Assembly (NCBI GenBank): GCA_002346645.1
Contig: DEAD01000016.1
Span: 61,394-125,393 of the forward strand
Direction: 5' to 3'
Length of the DNA stretch: 64,000 nt
DNA from: Dehalococcoidia bacterium UBA2991
GTDB taxonomy: Bacteria > Chloroflexota > Dehalococcoidia > Tepidiformales > Tepidiformaceae
Position 1 is the first letter of the stretch, and every line of letters begins with the position of its first letter. Position numbers and translations under genes: made by a program. Below are positions 27,987 to 36,369 of this stretch, piece after piece. The notes beneath the pieces were generated by a model. The model saw nothing but the letters and a program-made list of their open reading frames with translations. It had not been told where the DNA came from and made no database searches.

Positions 27987-27998
27987 TAAACTCAGCTT
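27987..27998 (+). promoter_or_regulatory. Candidate leaderless promoter -10 box for otsA
   Basis: TAAACT at 27987-27992 ends exactly 6 nt before the GTG start of otsA, with no Shine-Dalgarno sequence between. No convincing -35 was found. Confidence 0.45.
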
Positions 27999-29444
27999 GT
28001 GGATCTTATTCTTGCCAATCGTGCGTTAGTCGACCACGAGACCCTTCCCGGAGAGGGCAAGGGCCTGGCTCCTGCTGTTGGGGGCCTGGTTGAAGCGGTA
28101 CGGCCGATTCTCGTTCCTTGGGATGGGGTTGATGGGACCACTTGGATTGGCGCAGGTCGGGGAGCACAAGACCAGGCTTGGACAGATTCTGCCGGGTTGG
28201 AGTTACTTGAGACGGCGGCTGGTCCCATCCGACACCAGAGGATCTACTTAGGGGAGGCTGACTGGCAGGGCTACTACTCGCAGGTTGCTAACGGTTTTTT
28301 TTGGCCTCTTTTGCATCTTGTTCGGGTGGATCTTCCCGACAAGGTGAATTACTACCCAACTCCAGCGCCACCTTCTGATGAGGCTTGGGAAGCCTTTAAA
28401 CGTGTCAATCGTGCCTTTGGTGACGCGGCCCTGGCCGCAGGAGGGAGGACTTGTTGGGTACAGGACTATCAACTAGCCCTTGTTCCCTCCGTCCTTCGCG
28501 AGGGTGGGTTTTCGGGGCGAGTCGGTTTTTTTCTGCACACCCCCTTTCCTAGTCTTGGTGTTGCTGAGTCTGCATTGCCGTCACCAGCTCGAGCCCGCTT
28601 TTCTGAATGGCTCAGGGGTATTTTTTCTTCTGATTTGGTTGGTGTTCAGACGGAAGCCGATGCCGAACGGCTGCGTCAGGCTGGTGAACAGCTCTGTGGT
28701 GGGCGTGTGGACGGTCCGGATATTCGGGTTGATGGGCGACTGGTACGGATTGCGGCGTTTCCGGTTGGGATCGATACGGAAGACCTTTCTCGCCAAGTTT
28801 TAGGGAGTAGGCTTCCCAGCTCTGTTTCGGATAAGCGCCCCTTGCCCCTTGTGGTTGGTCTTGAGCGGGCGGATTACACCAAAGGCGTTCCTGAGCGGCT
28901 AGCGGCAGTGGGCGCGGCACTCGAAGAGGGAATGCGCTTCGCCTACGCGGGTTTTTCTGCCCCGACTCGCGCTGGAGTTCCTGCCTACGATGACCTTCAG
29001 GCTGAATGCGACCGGTTGGCTACAGGTATCTCCCGGTTGGCGGCGGAACGGAACCTACCTTTTATTCAAAGCCTCGAGACGCTTAGGTGGACAGAGGTAC
29101 TTGCCCTTCTGCGGGAAGCGGCGGTGGTATTTACTGCTTCGCTGGCCGACGGGATGAACCTTGTGCCGCTGCAGGCGGCGGTAGCGCAGGCGTCTCGGCC
29201 CCTTGGGGAACGGGGTGTTGTTCTAGCTGGCTGCGATGCGGGGGTAGCTTCCGCTTATAAAGACTTCAGAGAAGAGGGGCTGGTTACCTTCGATCCTCTT
29301 GATGCTGGAGCGGCGAGGAATGCTCTGGCGGAGGCTTTGAATGGCCGCCCTGGTCGCGTTGGTGACCGTCTTGTGGCGGCTATTCGCGAGCACGATGCTC
29401 ATGCCTGGGGCCGGAACTTTTTGGCTGCATTGGACAACGCGTAA
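27999..29444 (+). CDS. otsA: Trehalose-6-phosphate synthase (GT20)
   Basis: Joins UDP-glucose (or another NDP-glucose) and glucose 6-phosphate into trehalose 6-phosphate. The protein is 481 aa, GTG start. Family motifs are CWVQDYQLALVP (acceptor-site Asp), FFLHTPFPS, the phosphate-binding Arg/Lys in VGLERADYTKGVPERL, and SLADGMNLVPLQAAV near the nucleotide site. An N-terminal insert after VDHETLPGEGKG corresponds to the usual flexible loop. It overlaps otsB by 1 nt (TAATG), so both steps are cotranslated. Trehalose here is probably a compatible solute. Confidence 0.93.
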   Translation: MDLILANRALVDHETLPGEGKGLAPAVGGLVEAVRPILVPWDGVDGTTWIGAGRGAQDQAWTDSAGLELLETAAGPIRHQRIYLGEADWQGYYSQVANGFFWPLLHLVRVDLPDKVNYYPTPAPPSDEAWEAFKRVNRAFGDAALAAGGRTCWVQDYQLALVPSVLREGGFSGRVGFFLHTPFPSLGVAESALPSPARARFSEWLRGIFSSDLVGVQTEADAERLRQAGEQLCGGRVDGPDIRVDGRLVRIAAFPVGIDTEDLSRQVLGSRLPSSVSDKRPLPLVVGLERADYTKGVPERLAAVGAALEEGMRFAYAGFSAPTRAGVPAYDDLQAECDRLATGISRLAAERNLPFIQSLETLRWTEVLALLREAAVVFTASLADGMNLVPLQAAVAQASRPLGERGVVLAGCDAGVASAYKDFREEGLVTFDPLDAGAARNALAEALNGRPGRVGDRLVAAIREHDAHAWGRNFLAALDNA

Positions 29445-30232
29445 TGATTGATGCAGTGGTGCGGAAACGGCTTCGTGAGTTTGCAGACGGTTCCGCACCC
29501 TGGCTTATTGCAACAGATCTTGATGGAACTCTCGCCCCTATCGCTCTTCATCCAGGTGATGTTCAGCTTGGTGCTGCCACCCTGGAAACCCTGAGAGAGC
29601 TTTCTGAGTTAGCTCACGTGGCAATTGTTACAGGCCGTGATCTGGCTGCGGCGCGTGCTTTGGTGCCGGTGAACGGGGTGGAATTTGTAGCTAGCCACGG
29701 TAGCGAAGCTTCCTTCAGTGCGGCTGCTCTTCCTGCCTTCGCCCCAGTCTTGCTAGAACCCCTTGAAACGTTCGCCCGTAAAGTAGAAACCCAATTTTTA
29801 GGTGAGGCTTTGCATGTGGAGAGAAAGGCTTGTTCACTCGCTTTCCACTACAGAGCAAACCCTGTCCTTGCGCAACGACTCCGTGTGGCTTTGCAGGAGT
29901 TGCCAGAAGGTTTCTGTTTACAGCCTGGGCGGCGCGTTCTGGAAGTTTTGCCGGTGGGAGGGGGTAAGGACACCGCTGTTGCTGCTTTGGTAGAGCGCTT
30001 TCGGCCAGGTTCGGTGTTGGCATTGGGAGATGACCTAACCGATAAGGCAATGTTTCAGGCGGTGCACGCTTTACAAATTGAAGGTATCTCGGTTCTTGCG
30101 CTTGCTGTTGCGGGTGGCCAGGAGACGCCATTGGAGGTTGTGGAAGCTGGTGATCTGTTGGTCACCCAGCCAGAGGTTACTGAATTGCTCTCGTTTCTTG
30201 CTGCTGCCCTCGTAGATCCGTTTTTGGCCTGA
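29444..30232 (+). CDS. otsB: Trehalose-6-phosphate phosphatase
   Basis: HAD-superfamily phosphatase releasing trehalose. The protein is 262 aa. Motif I is ATDLDGTLAPIA with the nucleophilic Asp. VAIVTGRDLAAAR provides motif II. GGGKDTAVAAL and LALGDDLTDKAMFQAV give motifs III and IV. The C-terminus is as in the OtsB family. Its ATG overlaps the otsA stop. Confidence 0.93.
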   Translation: MIDAVVRKRLREFADGSAPWLIATDLDGTLAPIALHPGDVQLGAATLETLRELSELAHVAIVTGRDLAAARALVPVNGVEFVASHGSEASFSAAALPAFAPVLLEPLETFARKVETQFLGEALHVERKACSLAFHYRANPVLAQRLRVALQELPEGFCLQPGRRVLEVLPVGGGKDTAVAALVERFRPGSVLALGDDLTDKAMFQAVHALQIEGISVLALAVAGGQETPLEVVEAGDLLVTQPEVTELLSFLAAALVDPFLA

Positions 30233-30241
30233 TTGCCCCGG

Positions 30242-30254
30242 TATACTCGGCGGG
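30242..30254 (+). promoter_or_regulatory. Candidate leaderless promoter -10 box
   Basis: TATACT at 30242-30247 ends 7 nt before the ATG at 30255. It is close to consensus and is the best single -10 box seen in the window. No -35 is obvious. Confidence 0.45.
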
Positions 30255-30527
30255 ATGGAACTGCCACAGGATCCAAGGGATGGTCCCGACCAAACGCAGG
30301 ATGCCTTCGATTTTGGGCAGGAAGCCCTGGGTTTGCCGCCCCTGCTTGCGCGTCAAATGCAGGAGGCTGCTGAGAGCTTGACGGAGATGGCCACTGAACA
30401 ACGCCGCAACTTAGCAGTTGCAATGACCGCCGTAGGTGCGATGTGGGTGGCTCCAATAGTTGCAGCCAGACGCCGTCGCAGGAGACGGCGTCGACGGTCG
30501 TCACAGCCGGGTCGTGCCTCTTCATAA
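30255..30527 (+). CDS. Small protein with membrane segment and poly-arginine tail
   Basis: 90 aa, not recognised. An acidic N-terminal half (QDPRDGPDQTQDAFDFGQEA) and an amphipathic helix (RQMQEAAESLTEMATEQRR) are followed by a hydrophobic stretch LAVAMTAVGAMWVAPIVAA, then ten consecutive Arg residues and SSQPGRASS. The layout suggests a one-helix membrane protein with a strongly positive cytoplasmic end. The Arg codons contain a CGCCGTC/GACGGCG hairpin (about 30471-30489). Its end overlaps the proposed uracil-DNA glycosylase start by 14 nt. Confidence 0.5.
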   Translation: MELPQDPRDGPDQTQDAFDFGQEALGLPPLLARQMQEAAESLTEMATEQRRNLAVAMTAVGAMWVAPIVAARRRRRRRRRRSSQPGRASS

Positions 30528-31206
30528 TGCAGTGACTGCTGAAGCCCTTAATGCTTTGAATCGTGAGATCGTTGAATGTCGGGCTTGTCCACGATTGGTA
30601 GCTTGGTGCGAGGAAGTGGCTCGGGAGAAACGAGCGGCTTACCGTGAATGGAACTACTGGGGTCGACCCGTGCCGGGCTTTGGGGATCCTCACGCTAAGG
30701 TCTATGTTGTTGGGCTAGCTCCTGCAGCACATGGTGGAAACCGTACCGGAAGGGTTTTTACCGGCGATCGTTCGGGAGATTGGGTATACGGAGCGCTGTG
30801 CCGAGCTGGCTATGCAAATCAAGAAACGAGCATAGATGTTGATGATGGCTTGCTCCTGACCGGGGCTTACATAGGTGCAATTGTGCGTTGCGCACCTCCC
30901 GATAACCGTCCTACTCGGGAAGAGCGGGCGGCATGCTTGCCCTATACAGAGAGAGAGTTGGGTTTGCTTGGTGGAGCACGGGTAGTTGTCGCTCTCGGTG
31001 CTTATGCTCATGACGCTGTTTCCGATCTTTTCGGCCTGCGACCCCGCCCTAAGTTTGGCCATATGGCTGAGGCTAAACTTCCTGAGGGCCTTACTTTGCT
31101 CGACTCCTATCACCCCAGCCAACGCAACACGTTCACGGGGAGGCTTACGCAGGAGATGTTCGATGCGGTCTTCGCTCGGGCGCGTGAGATTGCTGACAGT
31201 TTCTAG
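30514..31206 (+). CDS. Type 5 uracil-DNA glycosylase (UDGb)
   Basis: Removes uracil, and in this family hypoxanthine, from DNA. About 230 aa. IVECRACPRLVAWCEEVAREK carries two Cys of the 4Fe-4S cluster. GLAPAAHGGNRTGRVFTGDRSG is the family 5 signature, whose active site lacks the usual polar Asp/Asn. AIVRCAPPDNRPTREERAAC gives the remaining cluster Cys, and DSYHPSQRNTFTGRLT is motif 2. Start codons are uncertain: GTG at 30514 or 30532 fit the family N-terminus; a TTG at 30460 adds unconserved residues. It converges on rsmE with a 4-nt overlap of the ends. Confidence 0.9.
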   Translation: MPLHNAVTAEALNALNREIVECRACPRLVAWCEEVAREKRAAYREWNYWGRPVPGFGDPHAKVYVVGLAPAAHGGNRTGRVFTGDRSGDWVYGALCRAGYANQETSIDVDDGLLLTGAYIGAIVRCAPPDNRPTREERAACLPYTERELGLLGGARVVVALGAYAHDAVSDLFGLRPRPKFGHMAEAKLPEGLTLLDSYHPSQRNTFTGRLTQEMFDAVFARAREIADSF

Positions 31207-31913
31207 CTACGGGCGAGGGCTACGGCCACCACGGCTGCAGTTTCAGTACGAAGTGTGTTCGGCCCAAGGGAAGCTACGAGGGCACCAGCTTGGGTTGCGG
31301 CTTCGATCTCTACTGTGCTGAATCCACCCTCAGGTCCCACGGCCACGGCTAAGGGTGCGTGTTTTGGAAGCTTGGCAGTAATATCGAACCAGGGCCTGCC
31401 TTCTTGGTGTGCGATCACAAGCGTGCCGGTCCACCCTTTCAGGGTTTCCTCGAAAGATAAGACAGGGGTTATCACAGGTAAGTAAAGGCGGCCACATTGT
31501 TCTGCTGCCTCTACCGCGATGCGACGCCATCGATCATGCCGACCAAGCGACAGCTCCTTCCCTCGGGCTGAGTGTTCTGTGTTGATAGGGCGGAAGACAT
31601 TTACACCCGCCTCCACGCACTTTTCGATAGCCCATTCCATCCTTTTGACCCGCACGTTGGCGCACCACACTTCGACTTCAGGGGTGGGTGGAGGCTCCTG
31701 CCTAACGGAGTCGTATACAGTTGCTATTACGCGGTCGTGTGATACGTTCTCGACCCTTGCTGGGTACTCGAGCCCATCTCCGGCAAACACAAGAAAAGCG
31801 TCACCGTCTCTCAGGCGTCGGGCTCCTGCTAGGTGTCGTGCCTGGCTCCCCTGAAGCTCGAGAGGTCCCGGTTGGACCCCTTTGGAAACGCAGATGCGTG
31901 GTAAGCCATTCAT
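31203..31913 (-). CDS. rsmE: 16S rRNA (uracil-1498-N3)-methyltransferase
   Basis: SPOUT-family enzyme methylating U1498 of 16S rRNA, 236 aa. An N-terminal PUA-like part (RICVSKG...GSQARHLAGARRLRDGD) precedes the SPOUT knot with AVGPEGGFSTVEIEAA and SLGPNTLRTETAAVVA, both diagnostic. WAIEKCVEAGVNVFRPI and the following RW/RR region are also typical. It is the third gene of dnaJ-prmA-rsmE, 3 nt after prmA. Confidence 0.94.
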   Translation of the reverse strand: MNGLPRICVSKGVQPGPLELQGSQARHLAGARRLRDGDAFLVFAGDGLEYPARVENVSHDRVIATVYDSVRQEPPPTPEVEVWCANVRVKRMEWAIEKCVEAGVNVFRPINTEHSARGKELSLGRHDRWRRIAVEAAEQCGRLYLPVITPVLSFEETLKGWTGTLVIAHQEGRPWFDITAKLPKHAPLAVAVGPEGGFSTVEIEAATQAGALVASLGPNTLRTETAAVVAVALARS

Positions 31914-31916
31914 CTT

Positions 31917-32804
31917 TTAGTTGGCTACCAATTCGATAAGGGTCCACTCGTGCTCCTGGCGTTCACCTGTTAGGCGAAGACCTTGTTGAGTGAAGGCAGC
32001 CACTACCTCGTCTCGATCGCCGATAAGGAAACCGCTTGCGATCAGCCGACCTCCGGTTTTTAGTGAAGCTGCTAGCGGACCAGCCAGATCGATGTCGGCC
32101 CGTGCGCTGACGTTCACGATGGTCAAGTCACATTTGGGTACACTTTCGGTAGGGAAGCTGCCCCGAACGGTGACACGGTTTCCGGTGTTGTTCGCTTCAC
32201 AGTTAGCCCGTGCTACATCCGCAGCGATCGGATCGATCTCGAAGGCGTCCACGCGGCCTGCTCCTAGTACAACCGCAGCGATTGAGAGGATGCCCGATCC
32301 TGTTCCAACATCGCAGATGTGTGCTCCTGGCGACACTGCCTCGTCAAGGGCAGCCAGGCAGAGCCGGGTGGTTTCATGGTGGCCCGTTCCGAAGGCTTGG
32401 CCTGGGTCGAGTTGTACAATCAGTTGGTCTGGCTTGGGCTCAAACTCCACCCATGACGGCACAATTGCTAGGCGCCCTGCTATCACGGGTCCGAAGAATT
32501 CTCGCCAGCTGACTGCCCAGTCCTTCTCATAGATTGGGCGAGCGGTTAGCTCGACGTCAGTAAAGTCCTCCAGATCTTCTCGCAGGCGTTGGGTGAGCAC
32601 TGCTCCCAGCTCGCTGGCAGGTAGGTAGATACGGAGTGCAACAGGTTCATCTATTCGTACTTCGTACCCTTCCTCGGGGCCGAGAAGATCGACCGGCTCC
32701 TCTATTGCCAATCCTCCTGGCGCAGAATCTCGCATGATGGCTGAAACGACTTCGACCAGAGCCGGTGGCGTCTCGGCTGTAATCTCGTACCAGAGACCGG
32801 TCAT
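31917..32804 (-). CDS. prmA: Ribosomal protein L11 methyltransferase
   Basis: SAM-dependent trimethylation of ribosomal protein L11. The protein is 295 aa. An N-terminal substrate-recognition domain is followed by DPGQAFGTGHHETTRLCLAAL and the SAM-binding CDVGTGSGILSIAAVVLGA, then DAFEIDPIAADVARANCEAN and LTIVNVSARADIDLA. It lies between dnaJ and rsmE, a common arrangement. Its substrate gene rplK is in the window at 42 kb. Confidence 0.93.
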   Translation of the reverse strand: MTGLWYEITAETPPALVEVVSAIMRDSAPGGLAIEEPVDLLGPEEGYEVRIDEPVALRIYLPASELGAVLTQRLREDLEDFTDVELTARPIYEKDWAVSWREFFGPVIAGRLAIVPSWVEFEPKPDQLIVQLDPGQAFGTGHHETTRLCLAALDEAVSPGAHICDVGTGSGILSIAAVVLGAGRVDAFEIDPIAADVARANCEANNTGNRVTVRGSFPTESVPKCDLTIVNVSARADIDLAGPLAASLKTGGRLIASGFLIGDRDEVVAAFTQQGLRLTGERQEHEWTLIELVAN

Positions 32805-32825
32805 GCGAGTGCCCCCGCCTTGTCC

Positions 32826-33956
32826 CTAGCCGGCGACCGCGTCGCGCAGCCGCTCCAAAAAACTCTTGTGTCTGCTCGGCAAAGACGGTGTACCCAGGGT
32901 GTCCGCTAGTTGCTTCAACAGAACTTGCTGCTCTTCAGTTAGGGACTCTGGAACCACCACGGTTGCCCGCACGATCATGTCGCCGCGCCGGGTGCTATTA
33001 AGGCGGGGTACACCCTGGCCACGAATCGTGAATTCGTCGCCGCTTTGTGTGCCTGCGGGCACGTCGAAGTCTATGTTGCCTTCAAGCGTGGGTATCTTGA
33101 GATCCGTTCCTAGTGCTGCCTGCGCTAGGTTTAGGGGCAGATCGTACAGGATGTGGTCATCGATCCGTTCAAATAACCCGTGAGGTTGCACGTCGAGTAA
33201 CACGTAGAGGTTTCCTGGTTGGCCGCCCCGATCTCCGACTTCGCCCTCACCTGTCAGTCTAACTTGTTGTCCGTCGTCTACCCCTGGGGGAATCTTTACA
33301 CTAATTTGTCGGGCTCGCCGTACGCCTCCACGGCCTCGGCAGTTGTCGCAGGGATTCGTGACAACCCTGCCTTCTCCTCTGCACCTTCCGCATGTTGAGA
33401 CGTTTACGAATTGTCCGAAAACGCTCTGCTGGGCCCGGCGGATTTCACCAGCTCCATTGCACTCGGGGCAGACCTCTGGCTGACTGCCAGTTGCTGCTCC
33501 TGAGCCACTGCACTCCTCACAATGCTCAAGGCGGGTGTAGTCAAGCTCTTTCTCCGTGCCGAATGCTGCCTCTTCGAAGGTTAGAGTGATCTGAGCTCGG
33601 AGATCGGAACCCCGCGCGGGGCCTCGCCGCCGCCCGCCCCGCCCCGCTCCGCTAAAGAAGGCATCGAAAATGTCGCCGAACCCGTCGAAAGTGGAGAACC
33701 CGTCGAAACCCGCAGGACCACCTGCTCCATCAACGCCGGCATGGCCAAAGCGATCGTAAGCGCTGCGCTTGTCGGTGTCTGAAAGAACCTCGTAGGCGCG
33801 GTTGATTTCCTTAAAGCGCTCTGCTGCATCCTCACTGGAGTTGCGGTCTGGGTGGTACTCCATAGCCAGCTTCCGGTAAGCCCGCTTGATATCTTCCGGG
33901 GACGCATCCCGAGCGATGCTGAGTACCTCATAGAAGTCGCGCTGAGCCGAAGGCAT
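32826..33956 (-). CDS. dnaJ: Chaperone DnaJ
   Basis: Hsp40 co-chaperone stimulating DnaK, 376 aa. The J domain holds the HPD motif in KLAMEYHPDRNSS. A Gly/Phe-rich region (GGPAGFDGFSTFDGFGDIFDAFFSG) follows, then four zinc-binding CxxCxGxG-type repeats starting CEECSGSG, CPECNGAG, CGRCRGEG and CDNCRGRG. The C-terminal substrate-binding domain includes LPLNLAQAALGTDLKIPTLEG. It heads an operon with prmA and rsmE. No CIRCE-like repeat was found in the short upstream gap. Confidence 0.96.
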   Translation of the reverse strand: MPSAQRDFYEVLSIARDASPEDIKRAYRKLAMEYHPDRNSSEDAAERFKEINRAYEVLSDTDKRSAYDRFGHAGVDGAGGPAGFDGFSTFDGFGDIFDAFFSGAGRGGRRRGPARGSDLRAQITLTFEEAAFGTEKELDYTRLEHCEECSGSGAATGSQPEVCPECNGAGEIRRAQQSVFGQFVNVSTCGRCRGEGRVVTNPCDNCRGRGGVRRARQISVKIPPGVDDGQQVRLTGEGEVGDRGGQPGNLYVLLDVQPHGLFERIDDHILYDLPLNLAQAALGTDLKIPTLEGNIDFDVPAGTQSGDEFTIRGQGVPRLNSTRRGDMIVRATVVVPESLTEEQQVLLKQLADTLGTPSLPSRHKSFLERLRDAVAG

Positions 33957-34044
33957 AAGTCCTGGCAGTTTAGCACCGGCTTGGGGTAGGGGAGTGGTGC
34001 AGAAATTTCATGTCTCAACTCAGCGCATAGCGATAGTGCTCTCA

Positions 34045-34056
34045 TACACTGTGTTG
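34045..34056 (+). promoter_or_regulatory. Candidate leaderless promoter -10 box for DinB-like gene
   Basis: TACACT at 34045-34050 ends 6 nt before GTG at 34057. It supports choosing this GTG, among several in-frame alternatives, as the start. Confidence 0.4.
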
Positions 34057-34530
34057 GTGCCCCGTGTACCCGATCGCCACACTGGTAACTACGAGCGCTA
34101 TTCGCGCGGCCCTGCTTTGGTCAGGGAGGCTCTTGCTGGAACCGACCCTGCCACCCTCAATCGGCGTCTACCAGACGAGGATTGGTCCATGCGGGATGTC
34201 ATCATTCATCTTGCCGACTCTGAGCTCGTCCATGCTGTTCAGATGCGCTTTGTTCTGGCCAGTGATGATTCTGAACTTTTTGGCTTCGACCAGGACCTTT
34301 GGAAGCGAAGGTTGCTCTACGTATTTCGTGATCCTGAGGCGGCGCTAAGTGTCTTCCAACAGGTGCGCTATGGTGTTGCGGAGCTTCTACGTGAGTGCGC
34401 TCCGGATGCTTGGGAGCGCACTTCTAGTCATCCTCAGTATGGGACCGTTTCCGTTGCCGATCTGATGCGGAGGGCTGCAGACCACGTTGAACAACATGTA
34501 GTCCAGCTTGGAAACATGCGGCAGAAATAA
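34057..34530 (+). CDS. DinB/YfiT-like four-helix protein
   Basis: About 157 aa. The fold is recognised from NYERYSRGPALVREALAG, SMRDVIIHLADSELVHAVQM with a metal-ligand His, and the C-terminal DLMRRAADHVEQHVVQL with the His pair. DinB-superfamily proteins are metal-dependent, often thiol (bacillithiol/mycothiol) transferases, or of unknown role. The start is uncertain: the open frame begins at 33994, but GTG at 34051 or 34057 precedes the conserved part. It is divergent from dnaJ and ends 5 bp from the AOR gene end. Confidence 0.8.
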   Translation: MPRVPDRHTGNYERYSRGPALVREALAGTDPATLNRRLPDEDWSMRDVIIHLADSELVHAVQMRFVLASDDSELFGFDQDLWKRRLLYVFRDPEAALSVFQQVRYGVAELLRECAPDAWERTSSHPQYGTVSVADLMRRAADHVEQHVVQLGNMRQK

Positions 34531-34535
34531 AAAGG

Positions 34536-36227
34536 CTAGCCCCATACTTCGTCTATGAGGGTGTCCTCGATGTCGAAGACCGAGGGTCCGTCCGGCAGGG
34601 GAAGGGCTTCGTCTCGTAGCCATTGTGGAAGGCGATCATCCTCGCGGTCGAAGCCTGCTCGACGGTTGAACTCTAGCTCTGTTTCAATCGCCTCTCTTGA
34701 AAGAACTAGGAGTTGTTCATCGCTCATCTTGGTGTCGAAACGCTCGCTGATGAATGTGGCCATATCTCCCGGAAGAGCGTTTGTAAACTGACAAACCCCT
34801 ACTGAGTCGACTGCCATCATCACCAGCTGTTCGTGGCGACTCTGTTTAACAAGAGTGTCAGGGGTGGCGCCTCGAGCTGTTACCATGCCGGCCGTGTGGT
34901 CGGCGCCCTGTGGGCTAGTACTGTAGGTGATGCCCATCCCCTTTAAAGTTCGGGGTTCCCAGGCAGGTAACCCCTGGCCCTTTACCACCGGTACTCGGTC
35001 TACTCCATAGGTGGCAGCGACATGGGCGGTTCCGCCCCCGATGATTCGACCAAGAGGGGTGCCGGTGCGGATATCTTCATCAAGTAATCGCTTGGTACTT
35101 TCCCAGTCCCCCCATGTCAGCACACCGGCTTCCATCGCCACCCCGATTGCGTTCCCTACCTCTATTGTGTCGAGACCGATGTCGTCGCAAAGTCGGTCTA
35201 GCTCTGCAACGGCGTCCGCAGGACCGATTTCGAGATTCGAACCTAGTAGTGCGATTGTCTCGAACTCCAGGGCCGTCGTTACGTGCTCGCCGCTTGAGTC
35301 GTTGAAGAGGATTGCACACTTGATGATGCACCCTGCCATACAGGGAAGCATCTTGCCGCCGCGCTCTTTACCGAGCTCCTCGATGGCCTGGCCACTTATC
35401 GAATCGGCATGCTCCCAACTTCCCTCTCGATGATTGCGGGTTGGCATAGAGAGGACGTTTTCACGATTAACGAATTTGATTACACCGGCGGTTCCATAGC
35501 GGCTGGTGTTATGGACGCGGGGATCTTCGAGCACCATTTTGCTGAACTTAACAACTTCGCCCTTGAACTCCTTGGCATTTTCCCCGGGCACAGTGCGAAC
35601 TCCCTGGGCGTCGTCCACGACGATAGCTTTTAGGCCTTTGGCACCCATCACTGCACCGGGACCGCCCCGGGCTGCATGACGAGTAGGGCGTCCCTCCGGA
35701 TCTGTCACGGCTATCGAGGCGGAGGCCATGCGGTGTTCGCCGGCAGGCCCTATGGTCGCTGCGGCCCGCGTTCGGAGCGCTTCACCTACAAGCTCTTGAT
35801 GAAGGTCATAGTTGCTCCGCCCAACAAGGTCATCAGCCTTCGAAATTCGTGCGCCACTTCCGTCGATATCAAGGCGTTTCCAGCCGTCAGATGAGGCACC
35901 CGACACGATGATCGCCTTGATTCCGAGGCGTGCCAGCCGATGCCCTAACTGGCCTCCTACATTGGACTCTTTGGTTCCTCCAGTAAGTGGGCTTTTGAAG
36001 CCAAAACTTGTGCGGCCACTGGTGGTAACGGCTGTTCCTGCCAGTAATCCCGGCGCTATGAAAAGCTTGGCTGCTTCGCTCAGCGGATGGATCCGAGCAT
36101 CGGTCTCATCCAGCAAAAGACGTGAGGTCAGGGCGCGTCCACCAAGCAGCGCATACTCTTTGGGAGTCCCCTCTTCGGTAACTTCCCCTGTGGTCATATC
36201 CACGCGAATAATGCGGTCGATGGCCAT
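34536..36227 (-). CDS. Aldehyde:ferredoxin oxidoreductase family (tungstopterin) protein
   Basis: 563 aa, size and motif order of the AOR family, which oxidises aldehydes or related substrates with a tungsten/molybdenum bis-pterin and one 4Fe-4S cluster. The N-terminal domain has ALLGGRALTSRLLLDE, FGFKSPLTGGTKESNVGGQLG and GHRLARLGIKAIIVSG. Cluster cysteines are C296, C300, C304 (LPCMAGCIIKC) and C479 (VGVCQFTN). The first spacing is C-x3-C, not the C-x2-C of the archetypal Pyrococcus enzyme. I believe part of the family shares this spacing. No pterin-biosynthesis or ferredoxin gene is adjacent, so the substrate is unknown. Confidence 0.88.
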   Translation of the reverse strand: MAIDRIIRVDMTTGEVTEEGTPKEYALLGGRALTSRLLLDETDARIHPLSEAAKLFIAPGLLAGTAVTTSGRTSFGFKSPLTGGTKESNVGGQLGHRLARLGIKAIIVSGASSDGWKRLDIDGSGARISKADDLVGRSNYDLHQELVGEALRTRAAATIGPAGEHRMASASIAVTDPEGRPTRHAARGGPGAVMGAKGLKAIVVDDAQGVRTVPGENAKEFKGEVVKFSKMVLEDPRVHNTSRYGTAGVIKFVNRENVLSMPTRNHREGSWEHADSISGQAIEELGKERGGKMLPCMAGCIIKCAILFNDSSGEHVTTALEFETIALLGSNLEIGPADAVAELDRLCDDIGLDTIEVGNAIGVAMEAGVLTWGDWESTKRLLDEDIRTGTPLGRIIGGGTAHVAATYGVDRVPVVKGQGLPAWEPRTLKGMGITYSTSPQGADHTAGMVTARGATPDTLVKQSRHEQLVMMAVDSVGVCQFTNALPGDMATFISERFDTKMSDEQLLVLSREAIETELEFNRRAGFDREDDRLPQWLRDEALPLPDGPSVFDIEDTLIDEVWG

Positions 36228-36330
36228 AGTCCTGCCTTCACTGGTGGGGTTATTAATGTCGATGGAATATTTATCGTACAGTAAGGCTCACTGGGAGCTA
36301 GACAAGTAGTCGGTTCAGCTTTCCTACGGA

Positions 36331-36360
36331 ACTTCCCTTAGAAGCAGCATTGAGGGAAGT
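36331..36360 (-). terminator. Inverted repeat downstream of the rhomboid gene
   Basis: A perfect 8-bp stem ACTTCCCT/AGGGAAGT with a 14-nt loop, about 10 nt after the rhomboid stop on the reverse strand. No U-tract follows, so intrinsic termination is uncertain. It may instead protect the transcript 3' end. Confidence 0.4.
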
Positions 36361-36369
36361 CGCATTGCC

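Noticed and set aside
31517..31854. 111-aa forward frame opposite rsmE
   Set aside because: Shadow of a well-supported gene; no independent motif.
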